A stretch of 32,438 nt of DNA from an uncultured bacterium (GTDB lineage Bacteria > Cyanobacteriota > Vampirovibrionia > Gastranaerophilales > Gastranaerophilaceae). Shown here piece after piece: positions 15,475-23,915 of this stretch; positions within the stretch are counted from its first letter, which is position 1; every line of letters starts with the position of its first letter. The position numbers and the translations under genes were made by a program. Where the stretch lies: the NCBI GenBank assembly GCA_949288685.1, contig CASELB010000084.1:1-32438 (forward strand). The letters are read 5' to 3'. Under the pieces are notes generated by a model. That model saw only the letters and a program-made list of their open reading frames with translations. It did not search any database and was not told where the DNA came from.

Positions 15475-16351
15475 CATCTGATGTTTTTGTAGGAATAAAT
15501 GCTCTTACTCCTGAGCCGAATTTTATACTGTTTTGCAGATGGTCGGAACCCGCGCCGCCGTTTCCTGTTGCTATAAATACGTGTCCGTGTTCGTCGCTGT
15601 AATTACATGCGCCTTTGTCATAAACTACAACAGAGCCGGCAGGAAGTGATTTTAAATCGGTTTCACTTTTTATTTCTATTTCTGTAAAATTATTATCTGC
15701 GGCTAATACATTGGCTCTGGTGTATGCGTGATTGTCACGTTTTGCATTGATATTATATTCTTCAAGCGCGTTATTTACATAATGAGCGCATCTTCCTGTT
15801 TTTCCCGTCGTGTGGTTAATTGTGTATTTTGCAAGGTTGTGCCCTAATTCTGCATTGTATTGAACGCCTTTTTCTTTAAGTTGTTCGGCAAAATTAGTAT
15901 CATTTTTATCTACATCTTTCAGAAGCGTTGCTTTTCTTGCACTGCTTGCAGCAATACTGCTTGTTGTAATACCGGGTGAAGATTTACTTTTCGTACCTGG
16001 TGTTGTTGAAAGTGTCGGCGCAGGCATTGTTAAGTTCCCGAATGCTTGTGGTGTTGTAAGCGGCAGAGTATTATTTAAATTGTCCGTTGAAAAATTGAAA
16101 GGATTTGGCAGTGAGAAATTTAAATTAGCGTTATTAAAAAGCATTAACGGATTAAATAATTCAAAGAAAAACGGATTTACAAGGTTAAACCCTGTAAAAC
16201 TTGCAGGTGTGCAGTTGAAATTAAACGGAAAACCAAAATTAAACAAAGCAGGCGAGGCATTGTAATTAACCGTTTGCGACTGCCGGCATGTACAATTGCA
16301 CTGTCCTTGATATCTATTGAAAGTATAATTACTTACTTTATCATAGGTCAT
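15464..16351 (-). CDS. CHAP-like amidase domain protein with Phe/Asn-rich N-terminus
   Basis: A 295-aa protein. Residues 1-115 are low-complexity (Asn, Phe, Pro, Leu), preceded by a cysteine cluster QCNCTC at 17-22. Residues 110-140 are a Ser/Thr/Pro linker. The C-terminal 130 residues look like a CHAP or NlpC/P60-like cysteine amidase: Cys188 in GRCAHYVNNAL, then LPAGSVVVYDKG, then the His motif EHGHVFIATG (His255/His257). Such enzymes cleave peptidoglycan cross-links. No classical signal peptide is present, which is odd for a wall enzyme. AGGAGA lies about 12 nt before the ATG. Confidence 0.7.
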   Translation of the reverse strand: MTYDKVSNYTFNRYQGQCNCTCRQSQTVNYNASPALFNFGFPFNFNCTPASFTGFNLVNPFFFELFNPLMLFNNANLNFSLPNPFNFSTDNLNNTLPLTTPQAFGNLTMPAPTLSTTPGTKSKSSPGITTSSIAASSARKATLLKDVDKNDTNFAEQLKEKGVQYNAELGHNLAKYTINHTTGKTGRCAHYVNNALEEYNINAKRDNHAYTRANVLAADNNFTEIEIKSETDLKSLPAGSVVVYDKGACNYSDEHGHVFIATGNGGAGSDHLQNSIKFGSGVRAFIPTKTSDAIA

Positions 16352-16441
16352 AATACGTGTAGTTTCTCCTGCTTATATATATAAAGTATATAAAGCGTAA
16401 ATAATTGCTTTTTTTTGCCCTATTGTAAATTTTTGTAAAGG

Positions 16442-16470
16442 TTGATTTGATTGTGTATTTAAGCTAATTT
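16442..16470 (+). promoter_or_regulatory. promoter placing recN on a leaderless mRNA
   Basis: TTGATT (16442-16447), a 17-nt spacer and TAATTT (16465-16470) lie 6 nt before the recN ATG at 16477. There is no Shine-Dalgarno. The predicted start site coincides with the ATG. Confidence 0.45.
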
Positions 16471-16476
16471 ATAAGT

Positions 16477-18126
16477 ATGCTGACCAGACTTTTTATAAAA
16501 AACTTTATACTGATAGATGAACTCGTACTGGAATTTGATAACGGGTTGAATATTATAACCGGCGAAACAGGTGCCGGAAAAAGTATAATTATTAATGCAA
16601 TTGACATAGCTCTGGGTGCAAAGGCTTCAAAAGAACTTATAAAAACAGGAGAAACAAAAGCTGTTATAGAATTAACTCTGGGAAATGCAGCAAATAAATT
16701 AGCCTCGTTTTATGATGATTTCGGGGTTGATAATTTAGGCGAAGAAGTGATTATTACAAGAGAGATTACACAGTCCGGCAGCAGAATAAAAATAAACGGC
16801 AGCATGGTTAATCAAGAGGCTGTAAAGTTTTTAAGAGAAATTTTTGTTGATATTCACTCGCAACATGAAATGTATACATTTATGAAACCGAAATGCCATA
16901 TTACCCTTCTTGATAATTATGCAAAAGCTACTCTGCAGTCTTATCTAGATGAATACAGACTTGTATGGCAAAACTATCTCAATTTGAAAAGCCGCCTTGA
17001 GAATATAAAAAATTCAAACCGGCTTACGGAATCGCAGATTGATTTTTTAAAATTCCAGATAAAAGAAATTGAAGATGCGGAAATTAAGACAGAGACAGAG
17101 GATGAAGAACTTACACAGGAGATTAATGTTCTTGAAAATGCCGAAAAATTAAAAGAATTATCCGGTTCAATATCCTGGGCAATAAGTAATGATGATGAGT
17201 CAATTCTTGAAGGGTTAAGTCAAATAAGAAAAAATCTGTCTGCAATAGTTGCACTGGAGCCTTCACTTGGGGAAACAGAAACAGAATTAATAAATGTAAT
17301 GGACAGTGTAAAAAATATAGCGTCTGTATTAAGAGATTATTCGCAGAACTTAGACAATGATACTGAACGGTTAAATCTCTTGCAAGAAAGGCTTTTTCTG
17401 CTTGATAAATTAAAAAGAAAATACGGCGGGTCGCTTAAGTCTGTTATGGAGACCCTGTTTGAATCCCAAAAAGAATTATCATCAGTTGAGACTAATGAAG
17501 CAGATGAAATTCAACTGGAAAAAGATTTAGAGACGGTGCATGAAAAACTTAAGAAATTGGCGGCTGAAATTACAGAGAAACGTAAAACTTATGCCGAGGT
17601 TTTGTCCTGTATGATTTCAGAAAAACTTGCTGCACTTGAATTGCATAAAGCCAGGTTTTTAATAGATATAAGACCTGCAGAGCTTAATTCATCAGGGGCT
17701 GATGATGTTGAATTTTTGATATCAACAAATATTTCGGAAGCTCCGAAACCGCTTGTAAAGGTTGCATCAGGCGGGGAAATATCGCGTGTAATGCTTGCCC
17801 TTAAGGTTATATTTGCACAGAGCGATGATATTGATACGGTTATTTTTGATGAAATTGATACTGGTATATCAGGAAAGGCTGCACAGAGTGTTGCAGTGGA
17901 AGTTAAAGAACTTGCAAAATACCGTCAAATTTTGATGATTACGCATCAGGCAATTATTGCATCACGCTCGGACAGACATTTTTATGTTGCAAAATCTCAG
18001 GAAGATTCTACAAAAGTTTCTGTTAAGGTTCTTTCGGCAGAAGAAAAAATAAATGCTGTTGCGGAGCTTGCCGGTGGTGTTTTATCGGATGTGTCTATTG
18101 AGTTTGCTAAAACATTAATACATTAG
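16477..18126 (+). CDS. recN: DNA repair protein RecN
   Basis: A 549-aa SMC-like ATPase acting early in double-strand-break repair, of normal family length. Walker A GETGAGKS is at 29-36. Long coiled-coil arms occupy about 155-370, the ABC signature VASGGEISRV is at 429-438, and Walker B VIFDEIDTGISG lies around 454-465. It opens with the usual MLTRLFIKNFILID. No ribosome-binding site precedes it and the -10-like TAATTT ends 6 nt before the ATG, consistent with a leaderless transcript. Confidence 0.96.
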   Translation: MLTRLFIKNFILIDELVLEFDNGLNIITGETGAGKSIIINAIDIALGAKASKELIKTGETKAVIELTLGNAANKLASFYDDFGVDNLGEEVIITREITQSGSRIKINGSMVNQEAVKFLREIFVDIHSQHEMYTFMKPKCHITLLDNYAKATLQSYLDEYRLVWQNYLNLKSRLENIKNSNRLTESQIDFLKFQIKEIEDAEIKTETEDEELTQEINVLENAEKLKELSGSISWAISNDDESILEGLSQIRKNLSAIVALEPSLGETETELINVMDSVKNIASVLRDYSQNLDNDTERLNLLQERLFLLDKLKRKYGGSLKSVMETLFESQKELSSVETNEADEIQLEKDLETVHEKLKKLAAEITEKRKTYAEVLSCMISEKLAALELHKARFLIDIRPAELNSSGADDVEFLISTNISEAPKPLVKVASGGEISRVMLALKVIFAQSDDIDTVIFDEIDTGISGKAAQSVAVEVKELAKYRQILMITHQAIIASRSDRHFYVAKSQEDSTKVSVKVLSAEEKINAVAELAGGVLSDVSIEFAKTLIH

Positions 18127-18196
18127 GCTAAATAACCGGGATAATGAAATTTTTATTAATTAACTTAACCTTTAAATAGAACAAGGGAGGTTAATA

Positions 18197-18517
18197 ATGA
18201 AAAAGGTATTTATCATAATGGCAGTCTCTGCAGTATGTGCAAATTTATCATTTGCAGCCTGTTCTATTGATGGCAGAGTTTGTACTGCAAATGATGCGGC
18301 GCTTATCAGAGAGCCTTATAAACCTATTTATAAAGATTACGGCAATGCTGCAGATTTTGGAGGCGAGCCGTTTGTACGTATAGCACCTGCGGACAGAAGC
18401 AGTGTTGACAGAACTTTTAAAGACCATAATCAATTACAAAATCAAAACCAGTATAAAGCGAATTGTCAGTTTGGCGTCTGTTTACCTTCGGATATGTCAA
18501 ATAACAGTATGCAATAA
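18197..18517 (+). CDS. small secreted cysteine-containing protein
   Basis: A 106-aa protein of unknown function. It has a clear Sec signal peptide (MKKVFIIMAVSAVCANLSFA, cleavage about residue 20). Two Cys pairs follow in the mature part, CSIDGRVC near the start and CQFGVC near residue 92, which could form disulfides in the periplasm. AAGGGAGG precedes the ATG. It follows recN by 70 nt and converges with the peptidase gene 4 nt away with no terminator between. Confidence 0.75.
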   Translation: MKKVFIIMAVSAVCANLSFAACSIDGRVCTANDAALIREPYKPIYKDYGNAADFGGEPFVRIAPADRSSVDRTFKDHNQLQNQNQYKANCQFGVCLPSDMSNNSMQ

Positions 18518-18521
18518 TCTG

Positions 18522-19307
18522 TTACATTGACGTTGGAATGCCGGTTTTTACGGATAGTTTTGATGCGACACCGAGCCCGACCCCGGCAAGAAGATAGGTT
18601 AGCCATGCAAAGAAATAGTTTCTTTTTAAAGCTCCAAACTTTACACTTTGTCCTTTTAGTGTTTTTTGTGCGGCTCTTATCCCTCTGATTGATGCAAGAC
18701 CTTCTTCCGCTATGGTTGGTGCGTAAGCTAAAAAGCCCAGAATGCCGGCATTCTTTTCTATAAATGTTTCTTCATTATTTTTTTTACTTTTTTTAATCAG
18801 GTAATTGAGAATTATAAGTGCGGTCGGTATGGCAGCAACATAATTTCTGGAATTTTGGAGCAGTCTTAAAAATTTATTTTTTGCATTTATTGCGTGCCCT
18901 AATTCGTGCTGGATTAATGACGGTTTGCTTGTCGGGGCAACTGCTACTTTTGCGCTGTCGGCATAAAATGCATTTTTCCCTTCGGCTACTTCTTTTAGGT
19001 CGTCAACGGAGATTCCGGACATACCGCTTACTCTGTTAATGTTTTGGGGATTAACAAAATATACATCAACATTTAAGTTGTTTTTATTGAGCATTGATTG
19101 TACAACTTTGGAAACATTATTAGGGTTTGTATATTCTTTACCCCTCATAAGCGCTTTTGAGGCGCGATTTGATAACAGGTGTATACCTTCTGACGCTAAA
19201 AGCAGTCCTCCAACCGTTAACAGCGGGTTATCCGTCCTGGTTTCCTGATTTTTTTGCGACTGTTCGTAATAAGGGTTATAATAATTTGAACCTACACCTT
19301 GTACCAT
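18522..19307 (-). CDS. HExxH membrane metallopeptidase-like protein with MVxGVG N-terminus
   Basis: A 261-aa protein. The zinc-binding motif HELGHAI (His134, Glu135, His138) is followed about 65 residues later by APTIAEEGLASIRG. The Glu residues there could be the third zinc ligand, as in gluzincins. Hydrophobic segments flank the site (LLTVGGLLLASEG, VAAIPTALIILNYL, ITYLLAGVG-type near the C-terminus), so the active site is probably at a membrane. The N-terminus MVQGVGSNYYNPYY matches the MVEGVGYRNYGVY start of the 7741-8190 protein. A GTG start six codons upstream is possible. I chose the ATG at 19307 because it matches that shared N-terminus. No Shine-Dalgarno is seen. Confidence 0.72.
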   Translation of the reverse strand: MVQGVGSNYYNPYYEQSQKNQETRTDNPLLTVGGLLLASEGIHLLSNRASKALMRGKEYTNPNNVSKVVQSMLNKNNLNVDVYFVNPQNINRVSGMSGISVDDLKEVAEGKNAFYADSAKVAVAPTSKPSLIQHELGHAINAKNKFLRLLQNSRNYVAAIPTALIILNYLIKKSKKNNEETFIEKNAGILGFLAYAPTIAEEGLASIRGIRAAQKTLKGQSVKFGALKRNYFFAWLTYLLAGVGLGVASKLSVKTGIPTSM

Positions 19308-19313
19308 AGTACT

Positions 19314-19319
19314 AATATA
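19314..19319 (-). promoter_or_regulatory. -10 hexamer 6 nt before the 18522-19307 gene
   Basis: On the minus strand TATATT ends exactly 6 nt before the ATG, with no Shine-Dalgarno and no good -35. It fits the leaderless pattern of recN, the U32 gene and the matrixin gene but is the weakest of the set. Confidence 0.3.
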
Positions 19320-19386
19320 AAACACATGAACTAAAAAAATTGCTTTTTTATCGTAAATTGTGTATAAAAATTTACAAAAATATAAA

Positions 19387-19415
19387 TAGACTTCATTTTT
19401 ATTCTTAGATATAAT
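19387..19415 (+). promoter_or_regulatory. sigma-70-type promoter of the purD-like/lpt operon, leaderless
   Basis: TAGACT (19387-19392), a 17-nt spacer and consensus TATAAT (19410-19415) lie 7 nt before the ATG at 19423. No Shine-Dalgarno is present, so the mRNA probably begins at or next to the ATG. Confidence 0.6.
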
Positions 19416-19422
19416 TATTAAT

Positions 19423-20661
19423 ATGAGAAAAGTACTGATATTGGGAAAGGGTGCACAGGAATACGCGCTGGCAAAACATCTGTCTTCGGAATGTGATGTT
19501 TATGTTTGTCCGGGGAACGCTGTTATCGGTGAAATAGCTACGGTTGTCGATATAGAAAATTATGATGCGGAAAAACTTGCGGATTTTGTTGAAAATAATG
19601 AGATTTCTGTAACAATTCCTGTTGATAAGTTCTCGGTAACAAAAGAATTGGTATCAAAGTTTGAAGAAAAAAATCTTCAGATATTTGCTCCGTCGATGGA
19701 TGTTCCGGTTCTTTTTAATGATAAGGTTGCCGTAAAAAAACTTTTGTATAAACTGCGTATCCCGGTGCCAAGGTTTGCATCTTTTGATAAAGCATCAGTT
19801 GCTTATGATTATATAAAAAATGCAAAACTTCCTTTAATTATTAAATCAAATATCGGTGAGTACGCGACAGTTTGTGTTAATGAAAAAATTGCCAAAACGG
19901 CGATTGATGATTTAATATTAAGAAACGAGACGGTGTTGATAGAGGAGTATTTGTACGGCAGTACTTTTTCAATTTATTTTGTATCTGACGGATATAAAGC
20001 GCTGCCTGTTGGTAATACATTAAATTATAATTTTGAACTTGAAGGTGATGGCGGTGTTTTAACCAATGGTGTCGGCGCATCTTCTCCTTTTTACAAGTTA
20101 ACTGATGCGCATATCGACTTTTTAACTTCAAGTATTGCAAACTCTTTAATTGAGTATTTTGAACAAACAGGTAAACCATTGATTGGAATTTGGGGTCTGG
20201 AGTGTATATTGACCTCTGATGACAGACTTGTTGTAACAAATTTAAAATATTTTCTCTCAGATACGGATGCAGCCGCTATTCTGGCGCTTTTAGATATTGA
20301 TTTGCTAAAAATAATTGATGATTGCCTTCAGGGACTTTTTGCAGATATTTATGAGTATATACCGCAAAAAGACGGAAATGCACTGTCTCTTGTGATATCC
20401 GGCAAACAAGAAGGTAAAAGCATTGAGGGTATTAAAAATCTTGATGAAGATACAATTGTAACGTTCTTTCCGCTAAGGAAAAATAAATACTTGGAATATG
20501 AGAGCGTAAAAGGTAAAGATATTATTTTAACAACTGTTGCAGGTACAATTTCGCGTGCGCGGGAGGCACTTTATGCGGAGGCAGCAGAAATAAATTTTAA
20601 CGGTATGACTTATAGAAAGGATATCGGTGCTATTATGTCCGGTAACAGAGGTTTGGTATGA
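19423..20661 (+). CDS. degenerate PurD-like ATP-grasp protein
   Basis: A 412-aa protein with the overall plan of phosphoribosylamine-glycine ligase (PurD). The N-terminus MRKVLILGKGAQEYALAKHL and PGNA (30-33) correspond to PurD's VLVIGxGGREHAL and PGNAG. ATP-grasp features KVAVKKLL, LPLIIKSN and VLIEEYLYG follow, and the C-terminal domain ends RKDIG. Key PurD signatures are missing. GPEAPL is replaced by IPVDKFS, and the DTGPNTGGMGAYSP loop by DGGVLTNGVGASSP. The metal-binding EFNxRFGDPE reads VTNLKYFLSDTD (about 270-281). It is therefore probably not a working GAR synthetase; a pseudoenzyme or altered ligase is likely. It overlaps lptB by 4 nt (ATGA) and heads the Lpt operon. Confidence 0.75.
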   Translation: MRKVLILGKGAQEYALAKHLSSECDVYVCPGNAVIGEIATVVDIENYDAEKLADFVENNEISVTIPVDKFSVTKELVSKFEEKNLQIFAPSMDVPVLFNDKVAVKKLLYKLRIPVPRFASFDKASVAYDYIKNAKLPLIIKSNIGEYATVCVNEKIAKTAIDDLILRNETVLIEEYLYGSTFSIYFVSDGYKALPVGNTLNYNFELEGDGGVLTNGVGASSPFYKLTDAHIDFLTSSIANSLIEYFEQTGKPLIGIWGLECILTSDDRLVVTNLKYFLSDTDAAAILALLDIDLLKIIDDCLQGLFADIYEYIPQKDGNALSLVISGKQEGKSIEGIKNLDEDTIVTFFPLRKNKYLEYESVKGKDIILTTVAGTISRAREALYAEAAEINFNGMTYRKDIGAIMSGNRGLV

Positions 20662-21383
20662 AAATAGAGGCTTTTAATCTTGTAAAAGTATACGGAGACA
20701 GAAGTGTTGTTAATGACGTCTCATTCTATATTAACAAAGGTGAAGTTGTATGTTTGCTCGGTCCTAACGGAGCAGGAAAAACTACTACTTTTTATATGAT
20801 TGTCGGACTTGTTAAACCGTATTCCGGCAAAGTTGTATTTAATGGTGAAGATATTTCAAACTGGCCTATGAATTTGCGTGCCAAAGCCGGTATCGGATAC
20901 CTTCCGCAGGAAACCTCTATTTTTAGAAAACTTACTGTTGAAGAAAATATAAAACTTGTTCTTGAAATGAATGATAAATTAAATAATGATGAAAAGAAAC
21001 AAAAACTGGAAGATCTTTTAAATGAATTTGGTGTTGCAAAATTAAGGAAAGCGCAGGCAATATCTCTGTCAGGCGGTGAACGCAGAAGGGTGGAACTTGC
21101 AAGAGCGCTTGCCGCAAGTCCTGATTTTATACTCCTTGACGAGCCTTTTACCGGTATTGACCCAATTGCAATCGGCGAGATTAAAGATAATATCAGAAAA
21201 TTATCGGAAGACAAAGGGCTGGGAGTCTTAATTACAGACCATAATCCGAAGGCTACATTGTCAATTACGGACAGAGCGTACGTAATATTTGACGGAAAAA
21301 TTAAAATCCAGGGCAGGAGTGAGGAAGTTGCCGTTGACCCTGTAGCTAAAGAGTTTTATCTCGGAAAGGACTTTAAGTTATGA
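20658..21383 (+). CDS. lptB: lipopolysaccharide export ATPase LptB
   Basis: A 241-aa ABC ATPase driving LPS extraction from the inner membrane with LptF/LptG. Walker A GPNGAGKTT is at 35-43, the Q-loop lies in YLPQETSIFRKLTV, the signature LSGGERRRVELARAL is near 137, Walker B FILLDEPFTGIDPIA near 158, and the switch His is in ITDHN. The sequence around these motifs (TGIDPIA, NPKATLSITDRAYVI) is specific to LptB among ABC ATPases. ATGA overlaps on both sides couple it to the PurD-like gene and the permease. Confidence 0.95.
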   Translation: MKIEAFNLVKVYGDRSVVNDVSFYINKGEVVCLLGPNGAGKTTTFYMIVGLVKPYSGKVVFNGEDISNWPMNLRAKAGIGYLPQETSIFRKLTVEENIKLVLEMNDKLNNDEKKQKLEDLLNEFGVAKLRKAQAISLSGGERRRVELARALAASPDFILLDEPFTGIDPIAIGEIKDNIRKLSEDKGLGVLITDHNPKATLSITDRAYVIFDGKIKIQGRSEEVAVDPVAKEFYLGKDFKL

Positions 21384-22543
21384 TAAAAATATATGATAAA
21401 TATATTTTTATTCAGGTTCTTATGGCAACGCTTGTTGCGATAATTCTTTTTACTGTTATCTGGATAGCGCCGGAAATGCTTTTGAAAACTATTAAAAACA
21501 CCATTGAAGGAGTTTATACTCCGCAGGTAGCAGTGATGGTTCTTGTTTGTGAATTGCCGAAAATTTTGGGAAAAGCCTTTCCTGTCGGACTTTTGCTTGG
21601 AACATTATTTACGTTTGATAAACTGAGTAAAGATTTTGAATTAACAATATTTAGAGCTGCCGGCATGTCCTTTGCCAGAATTATAGCGCCGGTTGTTGTT
21701 TTATCGCTTATTGTAACATATCTTTGTTTTGTGACTTATGATAAACTTATTCCTTATTCCTGTCAGAAATTGAACGAGATAAAAAATGTTAACCCGGTTT
21801 CTCAATACGCTTATATAAAAAAAGATGTGGATAAACATCCTCTTCTTGGTGTTATTGTTTCAAGATATAATCGTGATTCAATGGAAAATATTATAGTTCT
21901 GGATTTTGCGGAAAAGGTATACAGCGACCTCCATCCGCTTACTAATATCCATGTTGCTAAAACAGGGTATATAAAAGATAGTAAATGGACACTAAATGAC
22001 GTTATATCTTATGCGATTTCGAGTGACGGGATTTTTGAAGAAGTTTCTGAAGCTCCGTCTATGGATATTATACAGGGCGAAGAGGCGGATAATGCAAAAA
22101 TCCTTATGGATTATTCAACAAAAAGAGACAGAGAAATTGATAATGCAGATTTAAAGAAATATATAAAATTATTAAAAAATGAGCATCTGGATGAAGAGTA
22201 CAGGTTAAATGCCAACAAGTATTATCAACGCTTTATACATCCGCTTGTATGTGTGCTTCTTGCTCTTATGGGGTGTATACTCGGGTTTTCAAGACCGCGG
22301 GAGCGCTCGCTTGTAGGTTTTGTTATTGCAATCGGATGTGTATTTATTTACTATATTACACTTCCGTTCTTTGATTTGCTCGCTGAAAAAGGTGTGCTGC
22401 CTCCGCTCCTTGCTGCTTCATTTTCACCGTTACTTTTTGCTATTGCAACTTACAAGTTTTATCAGTCTAAAGAACTTTCATCAAGCGTTGTTCCGTTAAA
22501 GGATAGGATAAAATTAAAATTCACAAAATCTAAGGAGAATTAA
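21380..22543 (+). CDS. LptF/LptG family permease
   Basis: A 387-aa inner-membrane permease of the YjgP/YjgQ family. N-terminal helices begin IYDKYIFIQVLMATLVAIIL, and PKILGKAFPVGLLLGTLFTFDKLSKDFEL contains the coupling region contacting LptB. A periplasmic beta-jellyroll domain spans about 135-275, and C-terminal helices include VCVLLALMGCILGFSRPRER. Only one permease gene is present. Either it works as a homodimer, as suggested for some lineages, or the partner is elsewhere. It overlaps lptB by 4 nt. Confidence 0.93.
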   Translation: MIKIYDKYIFIQVLMATLVAIILFTVIWIAPEMLLKTIKNTIEGVYTPQVAVMVLVCELPKILGKAFPVGLLLGTLFTFDKLSKDFELTIFRAAGMSFARIIAPVVVLSLIVTYLCFVTYDKLIPYSCQKLNEIKNVNPVSQYAYIKKDVDKHPLLGVIVSRYNRDSMENIIVLDFAEKVYSDLHPLTNIHVAKTGYIKDSKWTLNDVISYAISSDGIFEEVSEAPSMDIIQGEEADNAKILMDYSTKRDREIDNADLKKYIKLLKNEHLDEEYRLNANKYYQRFIHPLVCVLLALMGCILGFSRPRERSLVGFVIAIGCVFIYYITLPFFDLLAEKGVLPPLLAASFSPLLFAIATYKFYQSKELSSSVVPLKDRIKLKFTKSKEN

Positions 22544-22547
22544 TAGC

Positions 22548-23348
22548 GTGAGAAAATTCATCCTTTTATTACTTGTATTATTATCAATGCAGATTGTGTA
22601 TGCTGAACCGCGGATTGATTTTGAAAACGGTGTATATCATATTGTACTTGACGACAAGAATGCCGCTAAAAAGATTGATTTTGTTACGGTAGAGGAATTA
22701 GAAACAAATAAACGTATCCATCAAAAATCAGGAGCGGTACTTACTATTAATGCAGGATTTTTTGATCCTAATAATAAGAAAACAATTTCTTATGTAAATT
22801 CTAAAACAACTGCTGATTTGGATCCGTTATTTAATGAATCATTGGTACAAAATCCCGAATTGAGAAATAATTTAAGTAAAATTCTTAACAGAACAGAATT
22901 CAGAGTTCTTGATTGCGGTGCTGAAAAAAACTTTGATATAGCTTCCCATGATTCACCGCTCCCTGACGGATGCTTGCTGCTTACATCCGCACAGGGCGGA
23001 CCTATGATTTATCCTTATTTAAGACTAGAAGAAGAGGCTTTTATAGTTAAAGACAGTGCAGGCAATGTTATACGTGAATCTGCATCTGTTTTGCATAAAA
23101 CGGCGAGAACAATAATAGGTTTAAAAGACGGAATTGTTCATATTTTTATTGTGACAATCCAGAACCCTATGACTCTTTACGAAGTAAAAGAAATGGCGGA
23201 AAGTTATAAGCTGGATAAGGCAATGGCTTTTGATGGCGGAAGTTCAACATCACTGAACTATTTAGATAAAATAAATGTTGTATCCATAGAAAACGATGGG
23301 AATGATACCGGCAGGAAGCTGAAATCGTTTATGATTTATAAAAAATAA
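22548..23348 (+). CDS. secreted phosphodiester glycosidase-family protein (NAGPA/DUF2233)
   Basis: A 266-aa protein with a signal peptide (MRKFILLLLVLLSMQIVYA) and the NAGPA-domain motifs LTINAGFFD (65-73), ARTIIGLKDG and AMAFDGGSSTSL. Family members cleave sugar-phosphate diesters, and bacterial homologues act on envelope or exopolysaccharide. The start is GTG at 22548 with AAGGAG about 10 nt upstream. It is last in the Lpt operon, 4 nt after the permease stop, which suggests work on surface glycan. Its terminator is at 23393-23425. Confidence 0.88.
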   Translation: MRKFILLLLVLLSMQIVYAEPRIDFENGVYHIVLDDKNAAKKIDFVTVEELETNKRIHQKSGAVLTINAGFFDPNNKKTISYVNSKTTADLDPLFNESLVQNPELRNNLSKILNRTEFRVLDCGAEKNFDIASHDSPLPDGCLLLTSAQGGPMIYPYLRLEEEAFIVKDSAGNVIRESASVLHKTARTIIGLKDGIVHIFIVTIQNPMTLYEVKEMAESYKLDKAMAFDGGSSTSLNYLDKINVVSIENDGNDTGRKLKSFMIYKK

Positions 23349-23392
23349 CTCCCAACTTAAGTATTCTTGTTAGAAGTTAATGTGGAATCAAG

Positions 23393-23425
23393 TATTCAAC
23401 AATGTTTGTTGTTGAGTATTTTTTT
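23393..23425 (+). terminator. intrinsic terminator of the lpt operon
   Basis: TATTCAACAA (23393-23402) pairs with TTGTTGAGTA (23409-23418, one wobble) around a 6-nt loop, followed by seven Ts. Confidence 0.8.
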
Positions 23426-23505
23426 CTATGAATAACACTTTTCTACTCGAAATATCTAGTTAAAAATACGGTGTATATAAACGTTGATTTAACAGAAAAT
23501 TAATA

Positions 23506-23856
23506 ATGAAGCAGGTTAGTATGAATATAGAGAATAAACTGGGTGAAAAGATAAAAGAATTGCGTAAATCGAAAGGTTTTACGCAGGAGAAACTTGCTGA
23601 ACTTGCTAATATAGACGATAAACATTTGTCTAAGATAGAGAATGGTGTACATTTACCGACGTATAAGACTTTGAAAAAGTTGTCAGAAATATTGAATTTT
23701 AATTTGCAGGATATGGATACGGTAAATAAAGCTACAGTAATTAATAACCCTTTATATAATAAGGCATTAAAAATATTAAATACGGCTAAAACCGAAAAAG
23801 AGTTGTCTAATTATTATGAGACACTAAAACTTGCAAATCGTTTAATGAACAAATAG
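23506..23856 (+). CDS. Xre-family helix-turn-helix regulator
   Basis: A 116-aa protein. The HTH_3 domain occupies about residues 12-68 (LGEKIKELRKSKGFTQEKLA, then LSKIENGVHLPTYKTLKKLS). A short helical C-terminal part (NKALKILNTAKTEKELSNYY) may dimerise. Such small Xre proteins regulate neighbouring or mobile genes; the target is not evident. An alternative start is the ATG at 23521, which has AGG 5 nt upstream and gives a domain-only N-terminus. No strong ribosome-binding site precedes 23506. Confidence 0.88.
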   Translation: MKQVSMNIENKLGEKIKELRKSKGFTQEKLAELANIDDKHLSKIENGVHLPTYKTLKKLSEILNFNLQDMDTVNKATVINNPLYNKALKILNTAKTEKELSNYYETLKLANRLMNK

Positions 23857-23866
23857 TTTTATATTT

Positions 23867-23896
23867 AAAAAGCTCCTGTTATAACAGGAGCTTTTT
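23867..23896. terminator. bidirectional intrinsic terminator
   Basis: A near-perfect palindrome pairs AGCTCCTG with CAGGAGCT, extended by A and T runs. It separates the convergent Xre and SLH genes. Confidence 0.88.
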
Positions 23897-23915
23897 GTAA
23901 TTATCAGAACTGAAA

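Noticed and set aside
20792..21214. 140-aa minus-strand frame opposite lptB
   Set aside because: Antisense shadow of the ABC ATPase, Ser-rich and without a ribosome-binding site.
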